A DNA stretch of 64,000 nt from Avedoeria sp964651245 (GCA_964651245.1 CAZYVI010000015.1:1-64000); one strand, 5' to 3'; positions 16,994 through 26,251 are shown, counted from the stretch's first letter. Notes: generated from the sequence alone by a model not told the origin. Numbers and translations: made by a program.

Positions 16994-18754
16994 GTGGCCA
17001 TCCATCGCTCGAACGACAGCGCGCGACGCCGCCGGCGCACCGGGGTGGCGGTGGTGCTGTGCGCCGTGGCCGCCGGCTGCGGGCGCGCCTCCGACGCGCC
17101 GCCCGCCGCCCAGCCGTCGGCGGCGTCGCCGACGGCCGCCGCCGACGTGGCGACGGCCGCCACGGCCCGCTTCACCGCCGTGCAGGACGAAGCCGGCTTG
17201 ACCTTCCGGCATCACAACGGGGCCGCCGGCGGGAAGTTCATGGTCGAGACGATGGGCGCCGGCGGCGGCCTGCTCGACGCCGACAACGACGGCGACCTCG
17301 ACGCCTACCTCGTCCAGGGCGGCCCGCTGCCCGGCACCCCGGGCGCCGCCGCGCCGAACCAGCTGCTGCGCAACGACGGCCGCGGCGCGTTCACCGACGT
17401 CACCGCCGACAGCGGGGCCGCGGCGACGGGCTACGGCATGGGCACCTGCTTCGGCGACGTGACGAACGACGGCTGGGTGGACATCTACGTCGTCAACTTC
17501 GGCCCCGACGTCCTGCTCGTGAACGACGGCGACGGGACGTTCCACGACGGCACCGCGGCCGCCGGCGTCGACAACCCCGCCTGGGGATCGAGCTGCGCCA
17601 TGGCCGACTACGACCGCGATGGCTGGCTCGACATCTTCGTCGCCAACTACGTCGACCACAGCATGACGAACAACAAGCGCTGCGGGCCGCCCGACCTGCC
17701 GATGTACTGCCACCCCGACGTCTACAACGGCGTGCCCGACGTGCTCTGGCGCAACACCGGCGGTGGCGCGTTTGTCGACGCCTCGGCCGCCGCCGGACTG
17801 GCCGACGACGATCCGGCCCAGGGCAAAGGGCTCGGCGCCGCCTGGTTCGATGCCGACGACGACGGCTGGCTCGACCTGTTCGTGGCGAACGACTCGACGC
17901 GCCAGTTCCTGTACCGCAACCAGGGCGACGGCACGTTCCGCGAGGTCGGCGTCGAGCAGGGGCTGGCCTTCGACGGCGAGGGCAAGACGGAGGCCGGGAT
18001 GGGCATCGCGATCGGCGACGTGGACGGCGACCTGCGGCTCGACCTGTTCCTCACCACCCTCGACGTCGAGACGAACACGCTCTACCACCAGGGCGAGGGC
18101 GGCTGGTTCGAGGACCGCACCGACGTGTTCGGTCTGGCCGTCGATCCGCTGTCGCGCGTCGGCTTCGGCACGGCGTTCTTCGACGCCGAGTACGACGGCG
18201 ACCTCGACCTCTACGTGGCCAACGGCCACATCATCGACAACATCGACCGCGTGAACCCGCGGTTGACCTTCGAGCAGACCGACCAGTACTTCCAGAATGA
18301 CGGCCGCGGCCGATTCACGGACGTCTCGGCGTCGGCCGGCGAGGCGCTGGCCCGCCCCGGCGTCGGCCGCGCCGTCGCCGTGGGCGACGTCGACGGCGAT
18401 CTCGACCTCGACCTGCTCATCAGCCACAACGACCGGCCGGCCGTCCTGCTGCGCAACGATGCGCCGCGGCTGGGCCACGCCATCGCCCTCGACCTCCGCA
18501 GCCGGCACGCCGGTCGCCCGGCGGTCGGGGCGCGGGTGACGGTCCGCGGCGGCGGCCGAACGTGGGTCGCCGAGACGATGGCGGGCGGCACCTACCAGGG
18601 CCAGCACACGCCGCTCCTGCACGTTGGCCTGGGCGACGTCGACCGCGTCGACGAGGTCGTCGTCCGCTGGCCGGACGGTGAGCGCCAGACCGTGGCCGGG
18701 GATGCGATCGCGCTCGACGCGGTGACGCGTCTCGACCAGCCGGCGGCGCCGTGA
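16994..18754 (+). CDS. FG-GAP/VCBS-repeat lipoprotein with ASPIC/UnbV C-terminal domain
   Basis: The product is 586 residues. A lipobox (VAAGC, Cys29) follows a basic start, so it is probably a lipoprotein. It carries about seven calcium-loop repeats of the form D-x-[DN]-x-DG-x-x-D (DADNDGDLDAYLV, DYDRDGWLDIFVANY, DADDDGWLDLFVAN, DAEYDGDLDLYVANGH), which build an integrin-like beta-propeller. The last 90 residues (ARVTVRGGGRTW ... VDEVVVRWPDGERQTV) are an ASPIC/UnbV domain, giving the CRTAC1 layout. Such proteins often pair with TPR proteins, as here. GTG is the start, with GGAGGGG 3 nt upstream of it. The stop overlaps the TPR gene (GTGA). Function is unknown; carbohydrate or protein binding outside the cell is likely. 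Confidence 0.85.
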   Translation: MAIHRSNDSARRRRRTGVAVVLCAVAAGCGRASDAPPAAQPSAASPTAAADVATAATARFTAVQDEAGLTFRHHNGAAGGKFMVETMGAGGGLLDADNDGDLDAYLVQGGPLPGTPGAAAPNQLLRNDGRGAFTDVTADSGAAATGYGMGTCFGDVTNDGWVDIYVVNFGPDVLLVNDGDGTFHDGTAAAGVDNPAWGSSCAMADYDRDGWLDIFVANYVDHSMTNNKRCGPPDLPMYCHPDVYNGVPDVLWRNTGGGAFVDASAAAGLADDDPAQGKGLGAAWFDADDDGWLDLFVANDSTRQFLYRNQGDGTFREVGVEQGLAFDGEGKTEAGMGIAIGDVDGDLRLDLFLTTLDVETNTLYHQGEGGWFEDRTDVFGLAVDPLSRVGFGTAFFDAEYDGDLDLYVANGHIIDNIDRVNPRLTFEQTDQYFQNDGRGRFTDVSASAGEALARPGVGRAVAVGDVDGDLDLDLLISHNDRPAVLLRNDAPRLGHAIALDLRSRHAGRPAVGARVTVRGGGRTWVAETMAGGTYQGQHTPLLHVGLGDVDRVDEVVVRWPDGERQTVAGDAIALDAVTRLDQPAAP

Positions 18755-20286
18755 TGGGCGGCGGCGGGCGCGGCGGGCGGACCGGCCTGGCCCTGTGGCT
18801 GGCGGCGCCCTGGCTGGCGGCGTGCGGCGCGCGTCCAGGCGCCGCGCCCGAGCCGACCGCGCCGGCGGTGGCCGTCACGACGCCGAGCGCGGCCTCGATC
18901 GCCGCGCTGCAGCAGCTCGACCCGCTGCTCAAGGCGGCGCGGTACGACGAGGCGCTCGACCTCGTCCAGACCTGGGTCGCCCGCGAGCCCGGCGCCGTCG
19001 CCCACCGCTTGGCGCTGGGGATGATCGTCACCGAGCGCGACGGGTTCGAGGCCGCCGAGCCGCGCTTCGCCGAGGCGCTGGCGCTGGATCCGAACCACGT
19101 TCCGACGCTGGCCGCGCTCATGCGCGGCTACGCCGACCTGGGCGCTGACGACGCCGTGGGGTACGCCGAGCGCATCCTGGCGCTGCAGCCGTCCGACGGC
19201 GAGGCGGCCGCGATCGTCGGCCGGGCGCGGATCGACGCCGGCGACTACGAGGGCGCGCTGGCGGTGCTCACGCCCGCCGAGCGCAGCGGCCGCGCCGACG
19301 TCTTCAGCCTCATCGGCCGGGCGCAGCAGCGGCTCGGCGACGCCGCCGCGGCCGAGACGTCGTTCCGGCGCGCGCTCGACCTCGACGCGCGCTCGCTCGA
19401 AGCGCTGCTGAACCTGGGCCAGCTGCTGCAGCGCACCGGTCGCGCCGAGGAGGGTCAGCGGCTCCTCGATCGCCACAAGTCGGTGTCGGCCGAGGCCGAT
19501 GCGCTGTCGTTCGCCGAAGGGTCGAGCCAGGTCGAAGGCGCGGGGGCGGCGAACTTCCTCGTCCTGGGCGAGGCGCGCCTCAACCAGGGCGATTTCGCCG
19601 GCGCCGAGGACGCGTTCGAGCGCGCGGCGGCCCGCGACCCCAAGGAGGCCCGCGCCCCACTCGGGCTGGCGATGGTGGCGACGGCGCGCCAGGCGCACGA
19701 GGCCGCGCTCGGCTTCGCCCGCCAGGCCGTCGCGCTCGACGGTCAGCAGGCGATGGCGCACCTGCTCCTCGGCGCCGCCGAGGTCCGGACGGGCCAGCTC
19801 GAGGCGGGCCGGCGCTCGTTCGAGCGGTCGCAGCGGCTGGCGGCGTGGCAGGCCCGCGACTGGAGCATCGCCGGCCAGGCCTTCTTCGACGCCGGCCAGC
19901 TCGAGGACGCCCTCGCCGCCTACCAGGCCGGCTACGCCTTGGCGCCGGAGGACGACGTCGTCGCGCTGCGGCTCGGCTTCCTCCACCAGCGCCTCGGCCA
20001 GACGGGCGCGGCGCGCGACGTCCTGGCGCCGGCGGTCGCGCGATCGCCCGACAACGCCGACCTGGCGCTGGCGCTGGCGATCGTCCTCGACCGCGCCGGC
20101 GACGCGGGCGCCGCGGCCATGCTCGACGAAGCCGTGGCGCGGCAGCGGCGCGCGATTGACCTCGCGCCGGCGCAGCGGGCGGCCCGCTTCGGCGTGTTCG
20201 AGGGCGCCGACGCGGTGCTAGAGGCGTTCGTCGAGCAGGCATCGTCGGCGCCGGCGCCACCGTCCGGCCCAACGGCCGCTCCGTAG
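18751..20286 (+). CDS. Tetratricopeptide-repeat lipoprotein
   Basis: The product is 511 residues. A lipobox (LAAC, Cys25) gives a probable lipid anchor. Most of the rest is tandem TPR helices with the A-x(2)-x-[LF]-x(2)-A-L pattern (EAAEPRFAEALALDPNHVPTL, AAAETSFRRALDLDARSLEA, GAEDAFERAAARDPKEARA). A TPR solenoid acts as a protein-protein scaffold. The GTG at 18751 overlaps the previous stop, and an ATG at 18754 directly follows, so either may be used. Coupling to the ASPIC protein argues that the two form an envelope complex. Twelve nt separate it from the SGNH gene. Confidence 0.85.
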   Translation: MMGGGGRGGRTGLALWLAAPWLAACGARPGAAPEPTAPAVAVTTPSAASIAALQQLDPLLKAARYDEALDLVQTWVAREPGAVAHRLALGMIVTERDGFEAAEPRFAEALALDPNHVPTLAALMRGYADLGADDAVGYAERILALQPSDGEAAAIVGRARIDAGDYEGALAVLTPAERSGRADVFSLIGRAQQRLGDAAAAETSFRRALDLDARSLEALLNLGQLLQRTGRAEEGQRLLDRHKSVSAEADALSFAEGSSQVEGAGAANFLVLGEARLNQGDFAGAEDAFERAAARDPKEARAPLGLAMVATARQAHEAALGFARQAVALDGQQAMAHLLLGAAEVRTGQLEAGRRSFERSQRLAAWQARDWSIAGQAFFDAGQLEDALAAYQAGYALAPEDDVVALRLGFLHQRLGQTGAARDVLAPAVARSPDNADLALALAIVLDRAGDAGAAAMLDEAVARQRRAIDLAPAQRAARFGVFEGADAVLEAFVEQASSAPAPPSGPTAAP

Positions 20287-20298
20287 CGCCGGCGCGCC

Positions 20299-21507
20299 AT
20301 GGCCGACCCGACCGCGCCGACGCCGCGGGACCGCCGCGGTCGCCCGTCCGCGCCGCTGCGCCTGCCGGCCTGGCGCAGCCATCCCTACCTGGCCGCCTAC
20401 GCCGGCCTGGTGCTCGCCGTGCCGCTCGGCCTCTGGCTGGTCGAGGCGGGCCGCGGTCGCTCCGGCGCCGCCGCGCCGACCGTCGTAGCCCGCCGGGCGG
20501 CCGCCGACGCCACGGCGCCGGCCGCGGTGGCGACGGGGCCGTCCGCCACGCCGTCGGTCACCCCGACGCCGTCGATCAGCCCGACCCCGTCCGACACGCC
20601 GACCCCGACGGTCTCGCCGACCCCGACGGCCACGCCGTCGCCGACGCTCTCGCCCACGCCGTCCGTCGAGGACCTGGTGCCGGTCGTGCCCGCCATCGAC
20701 GCCGTCATGAAGGACCGGCTGCGCGGCGTCTGGGCCGCCGGCCAGGCCGGCGGCAAGCGCGCCGACATCGTCATGAAGGTCGGCGACAGCCTGACCGACA
20801 ACACCTTCTTCCTGGGGCACGTCGGCTGCGGCTGGGTCACGTACGACGTCCACACCGACCTGCAGCCGGTGGTCGACGGCTACCGCAACGCGCCGTGGCC
20901 GCCCGAGCTGGCCACGATCGACTGCGTCGGCAACAGCCTGACCCGGGCGAGCCTGGCGGCGCGGTCGGGCTGGACGGCGGCGGCCGTCTTCGCCACGTTC
21001 GCCGAGCCGCGCCCCGAGTGCCCGCCGCCCGACGACTACCCGCTGGCATGCGAGATCAAGCTGCTCCAGCCCGGCGCGGCGGTGATCCTGTTCGGGACGA
21101 ACGACGCCCAGAACCAGATCGACGTGGGCGCGTACGAGGCCACCTTGCGCCGGATCGTCGACGAGCTGGCCGCCAAGGGCGTCGTGCCGCTCGTCACGAC
21201 GCTGCCGCCGCGGCTCGACCGGCCGGGGGCGCACGCCCGGCTGACGTGGTACAACCAGGCGATCGTCCGGGTGGCCCAAGGCAGCCAGGTGCCGCTCATC
21301 AACCTCTGGCGGGCGCTGTGGGGGCCGGACATTGTGAACGCGGGGATGGCCGGCGACGGCATCCACCTCAACAGCTTCGGCGCCGGCCCGGCCAACTTCA
21401 CGCCGGCCGGGCTGCGCTACGGCATGAACCAGCGCAACCTGATCACGCTCCAGGCGCTGGCGCGCCTCAAGCGCGTCGTGTTCGACGACGGGGCGCCCGA
21501 GCCATGA
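20299..21507 (+). CDS. Membrane-anchored SGNH/GDSL-fold hydrolase or acyltransferase
   Basis: The product is 402 residues. A cytoplasmic start and one membrane helix (about 31-48) precede a TPTPSxTPTP linker (80-122) and an SGNH domain. Block I is VGDSLTDNTF (nucleophile S164), block III FGTNDAQNQ (N268) and block V AGDGIHLN (D353, H356), so all catalytic positions are present. In envelope O-acylation systems such periplasmic SGNH proteins take acyl groups passed through an MBOAT protein. The MBOAT gene follows at 37 nt. Esterase activity (removing acyl groups) is the alternative. Confidence 0.8.
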   Translation: MADPTAPTPRDRRGRPSAPLRLPAWRSHPYLAAYAGLVLAVPLGLWLVEAGRGRSGAAAPTVVARRAAADATAPAAVATGPSATPSVTPTPSISPTPSDTPTPTVSPTPTATPSPTLSPTPSVEDLVPVVPAIDAVMKDRLRGVWAAGQAGGKRADIVMKVGDSLTDNTFFLGHVGCGWVTYDVHTDLQPVVDGYRNAPWPPELATIDCVGNSLTRASLAARSGWTAAAVFATFAEPRPECPPPDDYPLACEIKLLQPGAAVILFGTNDAQNQIDVGAYEATLRRIVDELAAKGVVPLVTTLPPRLDRPGAHARLTWYNQAIVRVAQGSQVPLINLWRALWGPDIVNAGMAGDGIHLNSFGAGPANFTPAGLRYGMNQRNLITLQALARLKRVVFDDGAPEP

Positions 21508-21544
21508 GCGCCAACCCCCGCGCGCCGCGCGCGCCGAGTTCGCC

Positions 21545-22966
21545 GTGCTGTTCCCGACGCTGACCTTCGCCGTCTTCTTCGCCCTGGTCCTGCCGATCAG
21601 CTGGGCCCTGCGGCCGCACCGGCGGCGCTGGCAGTGGTTCATGATCGCCGTCAGCTATCTCTTCTACGGCTGGTGGGACGCCCGCTTCGTCGCCCTGGTG
21701 GCGCTGTCGGCGGCGGCCAACGTCGCCTTCGGGCACCGGATCGCGGCCGCCGAGGGCCGGCGGCGTCGGGCGTGGCTCTGGCTGGCGGTGGGCGCGAACC
21801 TGGCGCTGCTGGGCTGGTTCAAGTACTACGGCTTCTTCGCCACCGAGCTGAACGTCGCGCTGCGGGCGATGGGCGTCGAGGGCGGGCTCCGGCTGCTCGA
21901 CATCGCGCTGCCGGTCGGCATCTCGTTCTTCACGTTCCACGCCATCAGCTACGTTGTCGACATCGCCCGCGGCCAGCTGGCGCCGGTGGGGTTCGCCGAC
22001 TACGCCGTCTACGCCGCGTTCTTCCCGCACCTCGTCGCCGGCCCGATCGTCCGCGCCGCCGAGTTTCTGCCGCAGCTGGTCGCGCCGCGCCCGCTGCGGC
22101 GCGCCGACGTGACGCGCGCCGGCTGGCTGATCGCCGGCGGCTTGTTCAAGAAGACCGTCGTCAGCACCTTCGTCGCCGCGGCGATCGTCGACCCGGTCTT
22201 CAGCGTGCCGGACCGCTACGGCAGCCTGGACGTGCTGCTGGCGATCTACGGCTACGCCGTCCAGATCTACGCCGACTTCAGCGCCTACACCGACATCGCC
22301 ATCGGCGTCGCGCTCCTGTTGGGCATCGCCTTCCCCGCCAACTTCGACCGGCCCTACGCCGCCGAGCGCATCCAGGACTTCTGGCGCCGCTGGCACATGA
22401 CGCTCTCGCGCTGGCTGCGCGACTACCTCTACATCCCGCTCGGCGGCAGCCGGTCCGGCCGCGCCCGGACCCACCTCAACCTCTTGGCGACGATGACGCT
22501 GGGCGGGCTGTGGCACGGCGCCAGCCTGACGTTCGTGGCCTGGGGGGCGCTGCACGGCCTCGGCCTCGTCGTCGAGCGGCTGCTCCACGTGGGCCCGCGC
22601 GCCGTCGGCGACGTCGTGGCGCCGCGCGGGCCGCTGCGGCGCGCGTTGGGGCGGCTGGTGACGTTTCACTTCGTCTGCGCCGGCTGGGTCCTGTTCCGGG
22701 CGCCGACCTTCGACGGCGCGGCGGCGGTGTTCCGACGCTTGTTCACCGGCGGCGCCGCCGTCGAGCTGGTGACGCCGACCGTCGCCGTCGTCATCGCGCT
22801 GGCCCTCGCCGCCCAGCAGCTGCCGCCCGGCCTCGGCGCGCGGCTCCAAGCGGCGTTCGGCCGGCTACCGCTCGTCGTCCAGGGGGCGGCGATCGGCGCG
22901 GCGCTGTTCCTGGCCATCGCCCTCGGGCCCGAGGGCGTGGCGCCGTTCATCTACTTCCAGTTCTGA
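21545..22966 (+). CDS. MBOAT-family O-acyltransferase (AlgI/PatA-like)
   Basis: The product is 473 residues, a polytopic membrane protein with about ten hydrophobic segments. The family core DFWRRWHMTLSRWLRDYLYIPLGG (278-301, H284) and the invariant histidine H324 in GGLWHGASLTFVAWG are both present. AlgI-like proteins move an acetyl group across the membrane to periplasmic acceptors for decorating polysaccharides. The start is GTG (21545), since LFPTLTFAVFF is the usual N-terminus. Its stop overlaps the next ATG by one base (TGATG). Flanking SGNH proteins on both sides suggest glycan O-acetylation. Confidence 0.92.
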   Translation: MLFPTLTFAVFFALVLPISWALRPHRRRWQWFMIAVSYLFYGWWDARFVALVALSAAANVAFGHRIAAAEGRRRRAWLWLAVGANLALLGWFKYYGFFATELNVALRAMGVEGGLRLLDIALPVGISFFTFHAISYVVDIARGQLAPVGFADYAVYAAFFPHLVAGPIVRAAEFLPQLVAPRPLRRADVTRAGWLIAGGLFKKTVVSTFVAAAIVDPVFSVPDRYGSLDVLLAIYGYAVQIYADFSAYTDIAIGVALLLGIAFPANFDRPYAAERIQDFWRRWHMTLSRWLRDYLYIPLGGSRSGRARTHLNLLATMTLGGLWHGASLTFVAWGALHGLGLVVERLLHVGPRAVGDVVAPRGPLRRALGRLVTFHFVCAGWVLFRAPTFDGAAAVFRRLFTGGAAVELVTPTVAVVIALALAAQQLPPGLGARLQAAFGRLPLVVQGAAIGAALFLAIALGPEGVAPFIYFQF

Positions 22967-24240
22967 TGGCGCCCGACCCCGCGTCCCCGCCCGCCCCGAC
23001 GCCTGCCACGGCGCCCGACGACCCCGTGCGCCCGCGCGACGTCGTGGCGGCCGTGGCGGTGGCGCTGGCCGTCGCCGCCGCGCTGTCGACGGACCGGATG
23101 GTGGCGGTGGCCGAGCGGCTGCCGTTCGGCCCGCTGCGCAGCGCGCTGGTGGCGGGGCTCGCGGGCGTCGACGCCGTGGCCGACGGCCTGCGGCTCAGCG
23201 CTCCCTCCGCCGCGGCCCACCGCGCCCGCGCGGCGCTCGGGCTGCAGCGCGGCGACGCGCTGTCCGGCGCCGGCGCCGTCGCTGACGGCCAAGCCAGCTT
23301 CGGCGCCGGCGCCACGAGCGACGGCGCCGGCGGCGACGACCGCGCGGCGACGGCCATCGCGGTCGTGCGCGGCGCGGGTGGGGACGCGACCGCCGCCGCC
23401 CGCGCCGCGACGCCCGCGGCGGGCGCCGCCGGAGCCGACCGGCCGCGCCGGCCGCCCGCCACGCCGCGGCCGTCGCCGCGGCCGGTGCGCGCCGTGGGCC
23501 GCGCGGCGCCGCTGCGCGTCGTCGTGGCCGGCGACAGCTTCGCCCAGCCGCTGGGCTTCGAGCTGCAGCGCATCGCCAGCCGCGACGGGATGACGGCGGT
23601 CGAGGTCGACGGCCGGATCAGCACCGGCCTGGCGCGCCCCGACTACTTCGACTGGCCGGCGCACATGGCCGAGATCGTCGCCGGCCTCGCGCCCGAGGTG
23701 GTCGTGTTCTTCGCCGGCGCCAACGACGACCAGAACATGATCCTCGCCGACGACACCGTCGTCGAGCTCGGGACGTCGGCCTGGACCGACGCCTACAGCG
23801 CGCGGGCGGCGGCGCTCATGGACGCGTGCCGTGGCGTGCCGTTGTACTGGGTCGGGTTGCCGGTCATGCGCGATCCGGAGGACCACCGCGCGGCCGAGCA
23901 GGTGAACACGGCCGTCGAACGCGCCGCCGCCGGTCGCGACTGGGTGACGTTCGTCGACATCTGGCGGACGTTCCAGGGGCCGGACGGCCGCTTCAGCCTC
24001 TACCTGCCCGACGAGACCGGCGAGCCGGTGGAGCTGCGCGGCGCCGACGGCGTCCACCTGAGCCGCCGCGGCACGAACCAGGTGGCGGCCCGGCTCTACG
24101 CCGCGTTCGATGCAATCTGGGACCTGGCGACCCCGACGCCCTCGCCCACCCTGACGCCGACGCCGTCGACGACGCCGACGACGACCGCGACCGCCTCGCC
24201 CCCGGCGGCGACGCGGCGCGCGCCGACAGCGGCGCCCTAG
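22966..24240 (+). CDS. DUF459-like SGNH protein partnered with the MBOAT acyltransferase
   Basis: The product is 424 residues. A membrane helix (about 27-42) is followed by an Ala/Gly-rich spacer (80-180) and then an SGNH domain with VVVAGDSFAQPLGFEL (S191), FFAGANDDQNM (N253) and GADGVHLSRRG (D361, H364). It ends in a TPTPSTTPTTT tail. The block pattern fits DUF459/AlgX-like periplasmic SGNH proteins that act with AlgI-type MBOATs. It begins one base into the MBOAT stop, so the two are translationally coupled. The convergent aroQ gene overlaps its end by 4 nt. The two SGNH proteins here are only distantly similar, suggesting distinct acceptors or steps. Confidence 0.8.
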   Translation: MAPDPASPPAPTPATAPDDPVRPRDVVAAVAVALAVAAALSTDRMVAVAERLPFGPLRSALVAGLAGVDAVADGLRLSAPSAAAHRARAALGLQRGDALSGAGAVADGQASFGAGATSDGAGGDDRAATAIAVVRGAGGDATAAARAATPAAGAAGADRPRRPPATPRPSPRPVRAVGRAAPLRVVVAGDSFAQPLGFELQRIASRDGMTAVEVDGRISTGLARPDYFDWPAHMAEIVAGLAPEVVVFFAGANDDQNMILADDTVVELGTSAWTDAYSARAAALMDACRGVPLYWVGLPVMRDPEDHRAAEQVNTAVERAAAGRDWVTFVDIWRTFQGPDGRFSLYLPDETGEPVELRGADGVHLSRRGTNQVAARLYAAFDAIWDLATPTPSPTLTPTPSTTPTTTATASPPAATRRAPTAAP

Positions 24241-24704
24241 CCGGCAGCGGCTGGCGGAGCGCCCAAGAGGTCGAGCAGCGCCGCCAGCCCCAAGCGGTAG
24301 CTGGCCGCGCCGAAGCCGTGGACGCCGCCGACGCAGGCCCCGGCCAGCAGCGAGGTGCGGCGGAAGTCGTCGCGCGCCGCGACGTTGGAGAGGTGGACCT
24401 CGACGGCCGGCACCGCCGCCGCCGCCACGGCGTCGCGCAGCGCGACCGAGGTGTGCGACAGGCCGCCGGCGTTCACCACCAGCCCGTCGAGCCCGTCCGC
24501 CAGGTGGGCGTGGATCGCGTCGATGAGCGCGCCCTCGTGGTTCGATTGGACGATCGCCAGCGCCGCGCCCCGCGCCGCGGCCATCGCCTGCAGGCCGGCG
24601 TCGATCTCGGCCAGCGACGTGGCGCCGTAGATCGCCGGCTCGCGGACGCCGGTCAGGTTCAGGTTCGGGCCGTGCAGGACGAGGATGCGCCGCGAGGTGG
24701 ACAT
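24237..24704 (-). CDS. aroQ: Type II 3-dehydroquinate dehydratase
   Basis: The product is 155 residues, standard length. It converts 3-dehydroquinate into 3-dehydroshikimate, step three of the shikimate pathway. The type II signature is complete: GPNLNLTGVREPAIYG with R21 and catalytic Y26, QSNHEGALID with H56, VVNAGGLSHTSVALRDA, and EVHLSNVAARDDFRR. The ATG is 11 nt after the rocD stop, so it is second in a rocD-aroQ transcript. The end overlaps the DUF459-like gene on the other strand by 4 nt. Confidence 0.95.
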   Translation of the reverse strand: MSTSRRILVLHGPNLNLTGVREPAIYGATSLAEIDAGLQAMAAARGAALAIVQSNHEGALIDAIHAHLADGLDGLVVNAGGLSHTSVALRDAVAAAAVPAVEVHLSNVAARDDFRRTSLLAGACVGGVHGFGAASYRLGLAALLDLLGAPPAAAG

Positions 24705-24715
24705 GGTGGCGACGC

Positions 24716-25951
24716 CTAGCCCAGGTGATCGAACGTCGCCTGCAGCCGCTCGAGGGCGTGGTCGACCTCGGCCGGCTGGATGACGAGCGGCGGGGCGACG
24801 CGCAGGACGTGGTCGTGGGTCTCCTTGCACAGCAGGCCGCGCGCCCGCAGGTCTTCGCAGTAGCGGCGGGCGCCGCCGGCCTCGGGCCAAAGCTCGATGC
24901 CGATCCAGAGGCCGGTCTGGCGGATCTCCTTGATCGAGCCGTGGTCGAACGTCTCGAGCCCGGCCCGGAACCGCTCGCCCATGGCGGCGGCGTTCTCGAC
25001 GAGCCCCTCGTCGCGCAGCACCGCCAGCGCCGCCGTGGCCACCGCCGCCGCCAGGGGGTTGCCGCCGAACGTGCTGCCGTGGTCGCCGGGGTGGAAGACG
25101 TCCATCACGGCGTCGTCGGCCACGAACGCGCTGACCGGGTAGAGGCCGCCCGAGAGGGCCTTGCCCAGCGTGATCGCGTCGGGCCGGACGCCCTCGTGGT
25201 CGCACGCCAGCAGCCGGCCGGTGCGGCCGAGGCCGCTCTGGATCTCGTCGGCGATCATCAGGACGTGGTGGCGGTCGCAGATCGCGCGCACGTCGCGCAG
25301 CCAGCCGACGGGCGGGAGCACGATGCCCGCCTCGCCCTGCACCGGCTCGAGCAGGACGGCGCAGGTGTGGGCCGTGACGGCCGCCTCAAGGGCCGCCGCG
25401 TCGCCGAACGGGACGCGCACGAAGCCCGGCGTGAACGGCCCGAAGCCGAAGCGGTATTGCGGCTCGCTCGAGAACGAGACGATCGTGATCGTCCGGCCGG
25501 CGAAGTTGCCGTCCATGACGATGATCTCGGCCTTGCCCTCGGGGATGCCCTTGACGGTGTAGCCCCACTTGCGGGCCGCCTTGAGCGCCGTCTCGACGGC
25601 CTCGGCGCCGGTGTTCATCGGCAGCACCCGGCCGTAGCCGGTCAGGCCGCACAGCGCCTCGTAGAACGGTCCGAGCCGGTCGTTGCGGAACGCCCGCGAC
25701 GTGAGCGCCATCCGCTGCGCCTGCTCGACGAGCGCGGCGACGATCCGCGGGTGGTTGTGCCCCTGGTTCACGGCGCTGTAGGCCGCCAGGGCGTCGAGGT
25801 AGCGGTTGCCGTCGACGTCCCAGACCCAGCAACCCTCGCCGCGCGTCAGGACGACGTCGAGCGGGTGGTAGTTGTGGGCGCCATAGCGCTGCTCGAGGGC
25901 GATGTAGTCGGCGCCAGCGCGGACGGCCGTGGGGGGGTTCGCGTCGTTCAT
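24716..25951 (-). CDS. rocD: Ornithine aminotransferase
   Basis: The product is 411 residues, a class III PLP aminotransferase. Landmarks: GAHNYHPLDVVLTRGEG at the start, PMNTGAEAVETALKAARKW for cofactor binding, IADEIQSGLGRTG (D235) and K264 in TLGKALSGGLYPVSAF, the Schiff-base lysine. These are the patterns of ornithine--oxo-acid aminotransferase, which makes glutamate-5-semialdehyde for proline/arginine exchange. The ATG at 25951 has a GGGAG site 7 nt upstream and is the start of homology. Longer in-frame starts upstream are rejected. A perfect TATAAT lies about 100 nt upstream. Confidence 0.92.
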   Translation of the reverse strand: MNDANPPTAVRAGADYIALEQRYGAHNYHPLDVVLTRGEGCWVWDVDGNRYLDALAAYSAVNQGHNHPRIVAALVEQAQRMALTSRAFRNDRLGPFYEALCGLTGYGRVLPMNTGAEAVETALKAARKWGYTVKGIPEGKAEIIVMDGNFAGRTITIVSFSSEPQYRFGFGPFTPGFVRVPFGDAAALEAAVTAHTCAVLLEPVQGEAGIVLPPVGWLRDVRAICDRHHVLMIADEIQSGLGRTGRLLACDHEGVRPDAITLGKALSGGLYPVSAFVADDAVMDVFHPGDHGSTFGGNPLAAAVATAALAVLRDEGLVENAAAMGERFRAGLETFDHGSIKEIRQTGLWIGIELWPEAGGARRYCEDLRARGLLCKETHDHVLRVAPPLVIQPAEVDHALERLQATFDHLG

Positions 25952-26054
25952 GGACGTCTCCCGGCGATGCGGTCGCGCCGCGGTCGCGGCGGCCGGCGGG
26001 CGGCGCTCGGGGCGCGCGACGGCGGTGCGGTTGCCGGTGCGCAACCGAAGGGGG

Positions 26055-26060
26055 ATTATA
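26055..26060 (-). promoter_or_regulatory. -10 box (TATAAT) for rocD-aroQ
   Basis: A perfect TATAAT on the minus strand, rare in such GC-rich DNA, would start transcription near 26048, leaving a leader of about 97 nt before rocD. I see no -35 match at the usual spacing. The rest of the 300-nt divergent region 25952-26251 shows only the AAGGAG ribosome site of the next gene. Confidence 0.5.
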
Positions 26061-26251
26061 GGGATCGCGGACGCGGGACGCTGGCGCCCGCCGCGCCGGG
26101 ACGTGCATTCCCGCGTCGCCCGGCACCAAGGCGTCGTCCGCGGTGTCTATCTCGGTGACGGGGTCGGTGGCGATGGCGGCCGCATCCGCGCGGCGCGACC
26201 CGCGACACGTGACCGCGATCCGGCGAACCGGGTCCGAGCCAAGGAGCCACG

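Noticed and set aside
20500..20700. Repetitive TP-coding stretches as a CRISPR array or tandem repeat locus
   Set aside because: The repeats are degenerate codons for Thr/Pro/Ser within an open frame, with no constant repeat unit or spacers. Other TP linkers (8400-8530, 24140-24200, 27160-27260) are the same.
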